Assembly (NCBI RefSeq): GCF_014384995.1
Contig: NZ_JACRSY010000012.1
Location: 1 to 64,000 of the forward strand
Length of the DNA stretch: 64,000 bases
DNA from: Zhenhengia yiwuensis
GTDB lineage: Bacteria > Bacillota > Clostridia > Lachnospirales > Cellulosilyticaceae
Reading direction: 5' to 3'
How positions within the stretch are numbered: the first letter of the stretch is position 1; every line of letters begins with the position of its first letter. This document shows positions 22,388 to 31,384 of this stretch, one piece after another. Under the pieces are notes generated by a model. That model was not told the origin of the DNA, did no database searches, and saw nothing but the letters and a program-made list of their open reading frames with translations. The translations under genes were made by a program, and so were the position numbers.

Positions 22388-23026
22388 TTATTGAAGTAAG
22401 TAATTAACCACCTCTAAAGCTTTTTCCATATTTTTAGGTGGATTGATTAGTGAAATTACAAGAGGTTCTAAAATGGTAGCACCTTGGAAGGCATTGGACT
22501 TTTCGATTTTAATACCATAAACATGTTCTTTACCATCTTCTGCACCTTTAGCTGTAAGAAGTTGGTCTTTATGTGCTTCAAGTATTGGCTTAAATTCAGG
22601 GACTTCTTCAAGTGGCATAAATGGGTCGAAGCCCTCTATCTCCATATATCTGTCAAAACGTGCCTGAGACATAGCAAAAACGTCTGCTTCTCGTACTTGT
22701 ATTTTCAGCATCATCATTTGGTCATTTACAATCGTTGCCTGGTCTGTTACGCTCCAGTCTGCAGGAATATAATAAATATCTGAATTAAAGTTTTCCTTGA
22801 AGTAAGCCCTATCTAATTCTTCTTTATCTGTATCAAGGGTCATCATAGCTGTTACAATAAGGTGATTATCAAAATTAGGTTTTGGCTTAAGCATAGTATA
22901 GACCAGATTCCCTACTAAAAGTACACCTATTATTGTACCTAATATAGTAAATCTGTAATATTCCCAGATATACTCTAGTTTTTGCTTACTGTTCATACTC
23001 TTAAACTTTTCTTTATTTGTTTTCAT
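22388..23026 (-). CDS. Membrane-anchored protein of unknown function
   Basis: A 212-residue protein with a charged cytoplasmic start containing KQKLEYIWEYYRF, one transmembrane helix (about residues 28-50: FTILGTIIGVLLVGNLVYTM) and an outside domain of 160 residues without cysteines. The KLEYIWEYY motif before a single membrane helix recurs in uncharacterised clostridial proteins. It is co-transcribed with the PurK-like gene. I do not recognise a function. Confidence 0.6.
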   Translation of the reverse strand: MKTNKEKFKSMNSKQKLEYIWEYYRFTILGTIIGVLLVGNLVYTMLKPKPNFDNHLIVTAMMTLDTDKEELDRAYFKENFNSDIYYIPADWSVTDQATIVNDQMMMLKIQVREADVFAMSQARFDRYMEIEGFDPFMPLEEVPEFKPILEAHKDQLLTAKGAEDGKEHVYGIKIEKSNAFQGATILEPLVISLINPPKNMEKALEVVNYLLQ

Positions 23027-23189
23027 TGTATACTACTCCTTCTTCTCTTATTCCCTCTTTTACTTCATTTTTTCCTATGCTATACTTGAAGCAGAATTAT
23101 TTATATTACTATCATAATTTAATACTATAATTATACCATATGTACATGGTATGTACTTTAAATATTTTTAAGGAGGACTTTTCATCATT

Positions 23190-24011
23190 ATGCAATGGTT
23201 ATATAAGCTTGAAAAAAAGTTTGGTAAATATGCTATTCCCAATTTGATGCTGTATATTTTATCTTTACAAGCTATCGTGTTTTTAGCCGTTAATTTACTA
23301 GGCCCAGGCATTTTAAGTGCACTTGTATTTGATAGGGATTTAATTTTATCTGGACAAGTTTGGAGACTTATTACCTTTATCTTTGTACCAGATGACTTCA
23401 ATCCACTGTGGTTTATCTTAATGCTCTTTATTTATTACTCTATCAGCAATCAAATTGAACGTATTATCGGAAGTTTTAACTTCAATGTATTCTACTTCTC
23501 TAGCATTATTGCGACAATTGCTGTATGTTTCATCTTCGATATTAGATTACTTTCTCTTGCTTACTACATTAATTTATCTTTATTTATTGCCTTTGCTACA
23601 CTTATGCCTGATGCAACATTTTATTTATACTTCTTTATACCATTTAAGGCAAAATACTTATTAGTCTTCTACTTTGTGATTTTAGGTATGCAAATGCTTA
23701 CTGGTGGTCTTCCTACAATTGCTTTAATCTGTTCTTCTTTACTTGGATACTTCATCTTCTTTGCGTATCCAGCACTTAAACATCAGAAATTACGTCGCAA
23801 AGGGCTAGCAGGGCAAAAACAATTTAGAGCTGCTAAACGTGAATTAGATGCAGAAAAACGTGCACCTATTAAAGTAGCTTTCCACAAATGTCATGTCTGT
23901 GGTAAAACAGAATTAGACGATCCAGATATGGAATTTAGATACTGCTCAAAATGTAATGGTAACTATGAGTACTGCATGGATCATCTAAGAAACCATGAGC
24001 ATGTAAAATAA
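23190..24011 (+). CDS. Rhomboid-like membrane protein with C-terminal zinc ribbon
   Basis: A 273-residue protein. About six transmembrane segments occupy residues 15-200, with the rhomboid-fold opening GQVWRLITFIFVP and FILMLFIYYSISNQIERIIGSFNF. The usual catalytic GxSG serine motif is absent: the matching segment reads NLSLFIAFATLMPDATFYLY. After a basic linker the C-terminus has CHVCGKTE and CSKCNGNYEYCMDH, a likely zinc-binding ribbon. It is therefore probably a non-proteolytic rhomboid relative (derlin-like) in the membrane. Single-gene unit with a strong terminator. Confidence 0.7.
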   Translation: MQWLYKLEKKFGKYAIPNLMLYILSLQAIVFLAVNLLGPGILSALVFDRDLILSGQVWRLITFIFVPDDFNPLWFILMLFIYYSISNQIERIIGSFNFNVFYFSSIIATIAVCFIFDIRLLSLAYYINLSLFIAFATLMPDATFYLYFFIPFKAKYLLVFYFVILGMQMLTGGLPTIALICSSLLGYFIFFAYPALKHQKLRRKGLAGQKQFRAAKRELDAEKRAPIKVAFHKCHVCGKTELDDPDMEFRYCSKCNGNYEYCMDHLRNHEHVK

Positions 24012-24058
24012 ATTATCTTACACATGGACATGTATGCTTAATAAGAAATGAACATTCT

Positions 24059-24110
24059 AAAGGGAGTGCTATAAAACGAGTTTATACTCAGTTTTGTAGC
24101 ACTCCCTTTT
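24059..24110. terminator. Terminator after the rhomboid-like gene
   Basis: AAAGGGAGTGCTA and TAGCACTCCCTTT form the base of a long stem, followed by TTTTCTT; A-rich on the other side, so it could work both ways. Confidence 0.9.
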
Positions 24111-24223
24111 CTTATGAGTTATTGATTCTTTATTACCTTACTTACTACTTACTTTCTATCCTTTTGCTTATCTTCCTGCCTACTTCCATCCTCTCGCTTA
24201 GCCCTTATCTTCTTTCCTACTTC

Positions 24224-25030
24224 TTAGTTCTTATTACAGTACTCTTCTACCATAAAAATAAGTTCATGTAACACTGGCATAAGCAGGATAATGCCACTAG
24301 CCTGTAAACCTTTTGGATGTATGTAATAACCAAGTAAAGTAAGAATAAGTCCAAATGTAAGGATAAGACACCCTGTAAGGAAGGACTGCGCTTTAGTTGA
24401 ACGTACTTTAGCATGATCTCCATAGGCTAGTAGCGCATAAAGAGGTACAACCGTTGATGTCCCTAATAGATTAAAAAATAAAGGCACAATCCATATATGT
24501 CGCATCATCTTATAAGTGACTAATTTCTTATTCTCATAAATAGGTACGCTATAAGCATGATGCCAGCCACTTGCTATAACCAGTAAACCTTCTAGAATAT
24601 GTAAGATTCCAACTAGGCTAACGAGCATGGGATAATTGAGTTGATAGAAAATTCCTCCTATAATTCGCATTCCCCCTTCTATCATAAAAGCTACTGGAAT
24701 CACATAAGAAAAGCAACCAAATCTCGGGTGTATCATAATAAGTAAAAAGGCAATAGGTATTAAAACTAAAATATTAGTATCTACTTCAAAATTGATTCCC
24801 TTATAAGATAGAAGACAGCTTCCTATAATACCTATGAATATCCCTACTATCAAATCTTGTCCAATTGCACCAACTAAATATTTGAAAGGGATTTTTCCCT
24901 TTATCTTTTCTATTTGTCTTTTGTACACAACTATGCTATATAAGACCATAATAAAAAAAATGGGGTCTCCTAATATGAGCCCCATTTTCCTAGCCATATA
25001 CAGTATAGCATACTGTACAAAAGCCGTCAT
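24224..25030 (-). CDS. Polytopic membrane protein next to ctpA
   Basis: A 268-residue protein with about eight hydrophobic segments. The pattern YKRQIEKIKGKIPFKYLV, LIVGIFIGIIGSCLL and LIMIHPRFGCFSY resembles the N-terminal membrane domain of MinJ/PDZ proteins of Bacillus, but no PDZ domain follows. It lies 15 bases after the CtpA-type protease gene on the same strand, so a role in the same envelope process is plausible. The MinJ comparison is from memory of motif style and remains tentative. Confidence 0.6.
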   Translation of the reverse strand: MTAFVQYAILYMARKMGLILGDPIFFIMVLYSIVVYKRQIEKIKGKIPFKYLVGAIGQDLIVGIFIGIIGSCLLSYKGINFEVDTNILVLIPIAFLLIMIHPRFGCFSYVIPVAFMIEGGMRIIGGIFYQLNYPMLVSLVGILHILEGLLVIASGWHHAYSVPIYENKKLVTYKMMRHIWIVPLFFNLLGTSTVVPLYALLAYGDHAKVRSTKAQSFLTGCLILTFGLILTLLGYYIHPKGLQASGIILLMPVLHELIFMVEEYCNKN

Positions 25031-25045
25031 AGTTAGCCCCCTACC

Positions 25046-26209
25046 TTATTGAATCTGCTCTCTTAATACCTCTACAGCTTTTTGAAGCTGTAAGTCTTCA
25101 TTGTATTCTAACTTAGCTTTTATCATAAGTTCAGGTGCTAAATCCACTTTATAATCTGGTTCAATACCTTCTCCCTGGATACACACACCACTTGGAGTAA
25201 AGTATTGAGAAGTTGTTACTTTAATAGCTGATCCATCTGTAAGCGGCATAATGGTTTGCACAATACCTTTACCAAATGTACGATTACCTACAAGAATAGC
25301 TCTATTATGATCTTTTAAAGCCCCTGATAAAACTTCTGAAGCACTTGCACTTCTTTCATTAACAAGTACTACAATAGGTATATCTACATACTGATCATCT
25401 GAAGTCATTTCTTTGACTTTACCATTTTTATCTTTTGTTGAGACAATAACTCCCTCTGGAATGAGTTCATCTACTATTTGAACTGTTACATCTAAAAGAC
25501 CACCTGTATTATCACGTAGGTCAATAATAAGCCCTTCAGCGTTAGCTTTTGTACCTTCATCTAATGCTTCTTTAAACTGGTCATAGGTAAGCTCTTCAAA
25601 GGAACTAATTTTAATGTAATTGATATCCCCTTCTAACATTTTATGTGAGACTGAAGGATAAATGACATTTTCACGCTTCATTTCTAAATCTAATGTTTCA
25701 TTGGTTGAAGGTCTAAAGACAGTCACAGTAACTTTTGTTCCTGGCTTACCTTTAATAATTTTAGGTGCTTCATTAAAGTCATCTCCTGTGAGGGGCTGCC
25801 CTTCTGCTCCTACAATTTTATCCTTTGATAACATACCCGCTTTTTCTGCAGGAGAACCTTCAAATACATCTGTTACAAGAATAGTATTATCTGTCTGGTC
25901 AACCATCATTTGTACACCAATTCCTGCATAGACACCACTTGTCTTTTCCATAATACTGTCAAATTCTTCTTTTGTATAATAAGTAGTATACGGGTCACCC
26001 ACAGAAGATACAAGCCCTTTATAAATGCCTTCCTCCATCGCTGTCTTATCCAGTTCACCAACATAATATTTGTCTAATGTTTTTTCAATGACTTCAATCT
26101 TTTTATCAATAAAATCATATTTGTCTGCAAATACTGTCATCCCAAATAAGATAGTTGTTGATAATACAAAGCCAATTGCTGTACCTTTTATAAAACTTTT
26201 CTGTTTCAC
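25046..26209 (-). CDS. Carboxyl-terminal processing protease, S41 family
   Basis: Membrane-anchored serine protease of 387 residues: a signal/anchor segment (residues 8-28), a short helical region, a PDZ domain (about 90-180, VYAGIGVQMMVD to PGTKVTVTV) and the S41 catalytic domain. The nucleophile serine lies in NERSASASEVLSGAL and the general-base lysine in NRTFGKGIVQ, so it should be active. The start is a GTG with AAGGATGTGATACAAA upstream. It lies 60 bases downstream of a similar but catalytically dead gene. Confidence 0.93.
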   Translation of the reverse strand: MKQKSFIKGTAIGFVLSTTILFGMTVFADKYDFIDKKIEVIEKTLDKYYVGELDKTAMEEGIYKGLVSSVGDPYTTYYTKEEFDSIMEKTSGVYAGIGVQMMVDQTDNTILVTDVFEGSPAEKAGMLSKDKIVGAEGQPLTGDDFNEAPKIIKGKPGTKVTVTVFRPSTNETLDLEMKRENVIYPSVSHKMLEGDINYIKISSFEELTYDQFKEALDEGTKANAEGLIIDLRDNTGGLLDVTVQIVDELIPEGVIVSTKDKNGKVKEMTSDDQYVDIPIVVLVNERSASASEVLSGALKDHNRAILVGNRTFGKGIVQTIMPLTDGSAIKVTTSQYFTPSGVCIQGEGIEPDYKVDLAPELMIKAKLEYNEDLQLQKAVEVLREQIQ

Positions 26210-26270
26210 TTTGTATCACATCCTTAAAATGAATTAATGATAGGTTACGTCAAACTGTAAATTCTTATCC

Positions 26271-27494
26271 TTATTTTAGTACCTCTATTGCTTTTTGCAC
26301 TACAACGTCATTCTCCAGTTTTAACATACCTGTTGTAACAAGTTCTAATGTATTATCTGTAGTAGTTTTCTGTGCAACATCTGGTGTAATGCCCTCATCC
26401 ATAATTTGATTACCTGTAGCATCTAATACAATACCTGTAGTGATAGAAAGGCCTGAGCCATCTTCTAAAGGAACACGTATATGTGTTGTGCCATTTCCTG
26501 CTGTCTTGTCACCTACTACAAGGCCTCTATCAAAAGCCTGCACAGCTGCTGGGAAAGCTTCTATAACACCTTCAGTAAATGTACTCGTTAGGACTACTAG
26601 CGGTATATCATAAAGAGCTTCTGTAGTACTATAAGGCGTAACTGAACCATCTTTGTTCTTTACAGAAAAGACCTCCTCATTACCGATAAAAAGATTAGTC
26701 AAAGCTTGTACAGCTTCACAGTTGCTACTTGACGCACTTCTAAGGTCTAAAATCAGCTGTGTAGCACCATCACTAAGCAATTGATCAATAGATTGCTTTA
26801 ATAAATCTGGTGTATCCTCTACTAGGCCGCTTAGCTCAATATAACCAATATGATCTTTTAGTAACTTAGAGTCAATTAGATTAACCTCTACTACATCTAC
26901 TACAAGCTGAACCGTTTTGGTTTCAGTCTCCTCATTATTCATAAACACATATTCGACCGGATTGTTTCCTGTATAGGCTAACTTTTCATAGATTTTTGTA
27001 TCGTTAGAACCCATGGCCTTGATGCCATCAATTTCAAAGATTTTATCTCCTACTACAATACCTGCTTGATCAGCAGGAGAGTTAGGCACTACATCCGTTA
27101 CGACTAAATGTTGGTTCGTAATCCCCCATGTGAAACGAATGCCTGTACCAATATAATTTCCTTGCTCTTCTGTTTCTTCTTTGCTAAAGTTATCGGCATC
27201 TAGGTAAGTCGTATAACCATCACCTACACCATACACATAGCCTTTATAAATTCCCTCAACCATATCCTCATTATTAGTTTCCCCAATATATGCTGTACGA
27301 ATAACCTCACTAAGCGCCTTAGCTTTCGTTTGATTATAAGCCCCCTTATTTAATAGCCCTGGTACCTTCTGAAAATCAGCTATAACTCCACCTTGACCAT
27401 TACTATTTAAATAACTTATTCCATATAAAGTGCCCACGCTTATAACCCCAACTAAAATACCAGCGCCAACACCCATCCATCCTCTTTTCTCCAC
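26271..27494 (-). CDS. Inactive S41-type protease paralogue
   Basis: A 407-residue paralogue of the CtpA protein next to it, with the same layout: N-terminal anchor, PDZ domain (YIGTGIRFTWG to NNPVEYVFMN) and S41 domain. The catalytic residues are gone: where CtpA has ERSASASEVLSGAL this protein reads TFTEGVIEAFPAAV, and the FGKG lysine is replaced in TAGNGTTH. The rest of the fold is well kept (LILDLR, DRGLVVGDKT, GSGLSITTGIV), so this is a maintained pseudoenzyme rather than a decaying gene. The start is GTG after GGAGGTAGGCTA. It may bind peptides or regulate its active neighbour. Confidence 0.85.
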   Translation of the reverse strand: MEKRGWMGVGAGILVGVISVGTLYGISYLNSNGQGGVIADFQKVPGLLNKGAYNQTKAKALSEVIRTAYIGETNNEDMVEGIYKGYVYGVGDGYTTYLDADNFSKEETEEQGNYIGTGIRFTWGITNQHLVVTDVVPNSPADQAGIVVGDKIFEIDGIKAMGSNDTKIYEKLAYTGNNPVEYVFMNNEETETKTVQLVVDVVEVNLIDSKLLKDHIGYIELSGLVEDTPDLLKQSIDQLLSDGATQLILDLRSASSSNCEAVQALTNLFIGNEEVFSVKNKDGSVTPYSTTEALYDIPLVVLTSTFTEGVIEAFPAAVQAFDRGLVVGDKTAGNGTTHIRVPLEDGSGLSITTGIVLDATGNQIMDEGITPDVAQKTTTDNTLELVTTGMLKLENDVVVQKAIEVLK

Positions 27495-27600
27495 TAGCCT
27501 ACCTCCTTAGGGACGGTTCATCCATTTTTATTATTTATTGAATCTTTCTCTTATTTCTTGGTAATACTCTAATATCTTTTATAGAAAGGAATTCCTTTAT

Positions 27601-28500
27601 ATGCCTAGAGTTGCACGTATTAAAACTAATAATAGTATGTTTCATATTATGGTTCATTCTATCTCAGAAATTCAATTATTTAATGATACAGAGGATAAAG
27701 AAATTTACTTAGCCCTTATTAAAAAGGCCAAGGCTAAATTTAACTTTAAACTCTATGCTTTTGCACTTATGAATACACATGCTCATCTAGTTATTGATTG
27801 TTTTGGGAGTGACATTTCTAAAGTTATGCATTACCTAAATCTTTGCTACTCTATCCATTACAATAATAAATATAATCGTCGTGGTCCTGTGTTTCAGGAC
27901 CGATTTAAAAGTAAAATCATTGATTCTACTAAATACCTCATTAATGTATGTAGTTATATTCATGCCAATCCCAAAGATCTCTTAGGTAAGGATAATAAAT
28001 TAATAAACTATCCTTATAATAGTTTAATTGATTACATGCAAGGTTGCAATCGATTTAAAATTCTCGATTCTTCTTTTTTAGTCACCTTATTAGGATTAAA
28101 TCAAACTATAAACAAAAAACAATATTATAGCTTTATTAGTCATGATATAGATACTTCTATTATTAAAGATGTCGAAATTCCTTTCTATATGTCACAATCT
28201 AATACTACTAGAACGTACATTCCCCGCCTATTATCCCCAGATCTTATTATTAACTATGTAGCTCACTATCTTAATGTTTCTCCTAAATATATTTATATGA
28301 AGTATTCTCATGAATATACAACCTTACGTGCATTAACTTGTTTTATGCTCCATGCCTTTTCAAATCTATCCCATAAAGCTATTAGTAAGTTGCTTGGTAA
28401 TATTTCTATATCACGTATATCCTCTCTTATTAATCACGGCGTATATCTTGCAAGTCATATTTCTATTATTGAAGATTTTATTCATCTTAATGCTCAATAG
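27601..28500 (+). CDS. REP-associated tyrosine transposase (Y1_Tnp, RAYT)
   Basis: Single-strand DNA transposase of 299 residues. The HUH metal motif is in MNTHAHLVID, and the expected catalytic tyrosine lies in YLINVCSYIHANPK; MPRVARIKTNNSMFHIMVHS at the N-terminus is typical of the Y1 family. The C-terminal 90 residues (LSPDLIINYVAHYLNVSPKYIYMKYSHE and on) form a DnaA/HTH-like domain found in many RAYTs. Its ribosome site is buried in the palindrome AAAGGAATTCCTTT (27585-27598), which could limit translation. It is opposite in direction to both neighbours. Confidence 0.9.
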   Translation: MPRVARIKTNNSMFHIMVHSISEIQLFNDTEDKEIYLALIKKAKAKFNFKLYAFALMNTHAHLVIDCFGSDISKVMHYLNLCYSIHYNNKYNRRGPVFQDRFKSKIIDSTKYLINVCSYIHANPKDLLGKDNKLINYPYNSLIDYMQGCNRFKILDSSFLVTLLGLNQTINKKQYYSFISHDIDTSIIKDVEIPFYMSQSNTTRTYIPRLLSPDLIINYVAHYLNVSPKYIYMKYSHEYTTLRALTCFMLHAFSNLSHKAISKLLGNISISRISSLINHGVYLASHISIIEDFIHLNAQ

Positions 28501-28502
28501 AA

Positions 28503-28543
28503 AAATAAACCTCTATAAGCTTACTGCTCATACAGGTTTATTT
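28503..28543 (+). terminator. Hairpin after the RAYT gene
   Basis: AAATAAACCT pairs with AGGTTTATTT around a 21-base loop just after the stop codon. The following T run is short, so it may be a terminator or an end-proximal structural element. Confidence 0.55.
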
Positions 28544-28661
28544 CCTATGTTCAAATTTATATCTTAACTCTTTCATATACATTTAAGAATGTTAATTTTG
28601 CACTCACCCTAAATTTTTCATTCTAATAGTGTATATTTTTATTAATCTTTATGAACCGTCC

Positions 28662-29789
28662 CTATTTCTTTAAATAATTCCACGGGGAGGTGTGGCTGCC
28701 GTTGATGCGGACTTCAAAGTGGCAATGATTACCTGTAGAACGTCCGGTGCTACCAATTTTGGCTACTTGTTGGCCTTTACTGACTTGATCACCTACATCA
28801 ACTACTACAGAGGAATTATGTCCATATATAGTTACAATACCACTTCCGTGATCAATCATAACTGTATTACCAAATCCATTTACCCAACCAGCTACAATAA
28901 CTTTACCGCTTGCTGCTGCATTAACGCGTTTGCCATATGGTGCGGGTATATCAATACCTTGATGAAATTCTGGAATCTTTAGTACAGGATTTTCACGTGG
29001 ATTATATTCTGAACTTATTCTATAGTATCCTGGCACAGGCCATTCAAACTTTCCACCACTATATTTTACTGTGCTATTCTCCGTCAGCCTTTTAATATCT
29101 TTTTCCAACTGTTTAGAAATAGCTTCCATCTCATCGATTTCTGCATTTAGACTATTTGCCTTAGAATCCTTGGCCTTAATTTTAGCATTTTTATCTGCTC
29201 GCATGCTTTCTAATTCTTTCATAGCTGAACTTTGGTTAGCATACAGTTTCTTAATTTCAGTTTCTTCTTGTTCAAGTGTTTGCTTTTTATTCTCAATCAC
29301 TTTTTCTTGCTGTTTATATTCTTCTAAAAGCTGATTATCATATTCCGAAATAACTTTTATGTATTTAGTACGATTAAGCAACTCGCCTAAACTTCCTGAT
29401 GAAAAAATCAGCTCTATGTAGCCAGATTTTTTATTTTTATACATCTGAGCCATACGCTCTTTTGTAGCTTCATACTGATACTCTTTTTTCTTTATAGCAT
29501 CGGCTAATTCACTTTCTGCTTTTTGTACCTGAGCTTTCTTTGTTGCCATATCCTTTTCGATGGCTAAAAGTTTTTCTTCAGCATTTATAATCTTTCTATC
29601 AAGCGCATCTACTTCCTTTTCTAGCTGCGCTTTTTCTGCTTCTACTTGTTCAAGCTGATTCTTGGAATCTTTGATGCTTTGCTGAGTAGCCTCTAGCTCG
29701 TCTTTCTTCTTGCTTATACTTGAAGCCTGAAGTGGCATAATACTTACCGCAATAATAGTCATCCATAAGACTAATTCATTTCGTTTCAT
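28662..29789 (-). CDS. EnvC-like M23 peptidoglycan hydrolase / amidase activator
   Basis: An exported protein of about 375 residues. A signal peptide (ELVLWMTIIAVSIMPLQA) is followed by a long coiled coil (residues 25-245) and a C-terminal M23/LytM domain with zinc ligands in HQGIDIP and HCHFEV. FtsEX works through such coiled-coil hydrolases at the division site or lateral wall, and this gene directly follows ftsE-ftsX. I start at the ATG after GGGGGCATAGA; a longer frame would overlap ftsX further. The last two lysine codons and the TAG stop touch the RAYT terminal repeat. Confidence 0.88.
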   Translation of the reverse strand: MKRNELVLWMTIIAVSIMPLQASSISKKKDELEATQQSIKDSKNQLEQVEAEKAQLEKEVDALDRKIINAEEKLLAIEKDMATKKAQVQKAESELADAIKKKEYQYEATKERMAQMYKNKKSGYIELIFSSGSLGELLNRTKYIKVISEYDNQLLEEYKQQEKVIENKKQTLEQEETEIKKLYANQSSAMKELESMRADKNAKIKAKDSKANSLNAEIDEMEAISKQLEKDIKRLTENSTVKYSGGKFEWPVPGYYRISSEYNPRENPVLKIPEFHQGIDIPAPYGKRVNAAASGKVIVAGWVNGFGNTVMIDHGSGIVTIYGHNSSVVVDVGDQVSKGQQVAKIGSTGRSTGNHCHFEVRINGSHTSPWNYLKK

Positions 29790-29799
29790 TCTATGCCCC

Positions 29800-30699
29800 C
29801 TATACCTTAAGGTGTTTACGGATGGCGATCGCACTGCCTATCATACCGATCCCTACACCAATAGCAACAAAGATAGGAACAAGCCCTTGCATAATTTGCG
29901 CACTAGGTACAAGATGCATTCCACCCATAAAACTTCCTAATGAATCTCCCATAACCTCTATCAAGAACTGATACCCTTCTTTAATAGCATAGATAGGAAT
30001 CATACAGCCAATAATCCCAATAAGCACACCTTCCACTACAAAAGGTAAGCGGATAAAGGCATCTGTAGCGCCTAAATACTTCATAATATTAATCTCTCTA
30101 CGTCTTACATAGACAGTTAACTTAATGGTATTAGTAATCAAAAGAAGTGCAATAATAACTAAGCATCCAATAATAACAGTAGATACAAGCTGAATGGATC
30201 TATTCACATTCATAAAAATCTTAGACTCATTTTTAAAGTATTCTACTTGTAATTCTGGTATTGCACTTAATTTGGCTACAACTTGATCTTGATTTTCTAT
30301 TTGATCTACTTTAATTTCAAAAGAAGCTGGTAATGGGTTATCATTTTTAAACTGCTCAAACAGCGTATCGTTTTCTTGTCCCTGAGCGAAAGTTTTAAGC
30401 GCATCTTCTTTAGATACATAAGTCACCTCATTGACATGAGGCGTATTCTTAATGAGCGCTGCAATCTCTGTAAGCCTTGCTTCCTCTATTTCTTCATTAA
30501 CATAAGCAGAAATGCCTAGCTGAGTCTCTACTTGATGCATAATATACTCAATATTTTTAGCTATGGAGTAGGACATACCTAAAATGAGGAGGCACAACAC
30601 TATAGTCCCTGCGGATGCAAGTGCCATAAGGCGATTTTTCCATAGCCCAAGAATCCCTTCTTTAAAGAGGTACTTGATGGTATTCCATTTCATCCTCAT
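29800..30699 (-). CDS. ftsX: Cell-division ABC transporter permease FtsX
   Basis: A membrane protein of about 299 residues: an N-terminal cytoplasmic stretch, TM1 (LASAGTIVLCLLILGMSY), an extracellular domain of about 120 residues (HVNEVTYVSKEDALKTFAQ and on), and three C-terminal TMs with the FtsX-family segment VYVRRREINIMKYLGATDAFIRLPFVVEG. With FtsE it signals across the membrane to a wall hydrolase. The start region overlaps the end of ftsE by about 38 bases; an ATG two codons further in is also possible. Confidence 0.93.
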   Translation of the reverse strand: MRMKWNTIKYLFKEGILGLWKNRLMALASAGTIVLCLLILGMSYSIAKNIEYIMHQVETQLGISAYVNEEIEEARLTEIAALIKNTPHVNEVTYVSKEDALKTFAQGQENDTLFEQFKNDNPLPASFEIKVDQIENQDQVVAKLSAIPELQVEYFKNESKIFMNVNRSIQLVSTVIIGCLVIIALLLITNTIKLTVYVRRREINIMKYLGATDAFIRLPFVVEGVLIGIIGCMIPIYAIKEGYQFLIEVMGDSLGSFMGGMHLVPSAQIMQGLVPIFVAIGVGIGMIGSAIAIRKHLKV

Positions 30700-31369
30700 A
30701 GCCCTCCTCATAGATGTCTTTTACAATCATACCGCTATTTACTTCTATCTCACGTTTTTTCATCACGTTTACAATTTCTCTCTCATGTGTTGCCACAATA
30801 ACTGTAACCCCTCTTAGATTAATGTCTTGAAGTAAAGTCATAATCTCCCACGATGTTGCTGGGTCTAGATTTCCTGTCGGTTCGTCTGCAATCAAAATAG
30901 GCGAATTATTGACAATAGCACGTGCAATGGCTGTACGTTGCTGTTCCCCCCCTGAAAGTTCATGTGGGTAACATCTTGCTTTTTTAGCCAACCCTACAAG
31001 TCCAAGTACAACGGGCACAGCTCTTCTAATCTCTTTATTAGTTGCCTGTACAACTTGCATAGCAAATGCTACATTTTCATAGACTGTCTTATTTGGCAAA
31101 AGCCTAAAGTCTTGAAAAACAACTCCAATGTCTCTTCTTAAATACGGAACTTGTCTACGTCTTAGCTTGGTAATCTCTTTATTATTTATACTAATTTTAC
31201 CATGTGTAGGTTCTATCTCTTTTAGCATCAGTTTAAGTAAGGTGGATTTGCCTGAACCACTATTTCCTGTAATAAAGACAAATTCTCCTTTTTCAATACT
31301 TAGTGAAGTGGGCTTAATCCCTACTGTTCCATTAGGATAGGTTTTAGAGACATTATTTAAGTAAATCAT
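30662..31369 (-). CDS. ftsE: Cell-division ATP-binding protein FtsE
   Basis: The 235-residue ABC ATPase partner of FtsX. Walker A GNSGSGKST, FQDFRLLPNKTVYENVAFAM (Q-loop with the FtsE-typical DFRLL), signature LSGGEQQR, Walker B ILIADEPTGNLDP and switch VATHE are all intact. First gene of ftsE-ftsX-envC, overlapping ftsX. A regulator gene lies 15 bases upstream on the same strand, so read-through from it is possible. Confidence 0.95.
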   Translation of the reverse strand: MIYLNNVSKTYPNGTVGIKPTSLSIEKGEFVFITGNSGSGKSTLLKLMLKEIEPTHGKISINNKEITKLRRRQVPYLRRDIGVVFQDFRLLPNKTVYENVAFAMQVVQATNKEIRRAVPVVLGLVGLAKKARCYPHELSGGEQQRTAIARAIVNNSPILIADEPTGNLDPATSWEIMTLLQDINLRGVTVIVATHEREIVNVMKKREIEVNSGMIVKDIYEEGYEDEMEYHQVPL

Positions 31370-31384
31370 TTGGCTCCCCCCACT

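Larger units (their letters stand above)
27509..28663. mobile_element. RAYT transposase element with 13-base inverted ends
   Basis: AGGGACGGTTCAT (27509-27521) and its exact complement ATGAACCGTCCCT (28651-28663) bracket a 1155-base unit carrying one transposase gene. GGGACGGTTC-type repeats accompany REP-associated transposases in many Firmicutes. The right end contains the stop codon of the neighbouring peptidase gene. Confidence 0.8.
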
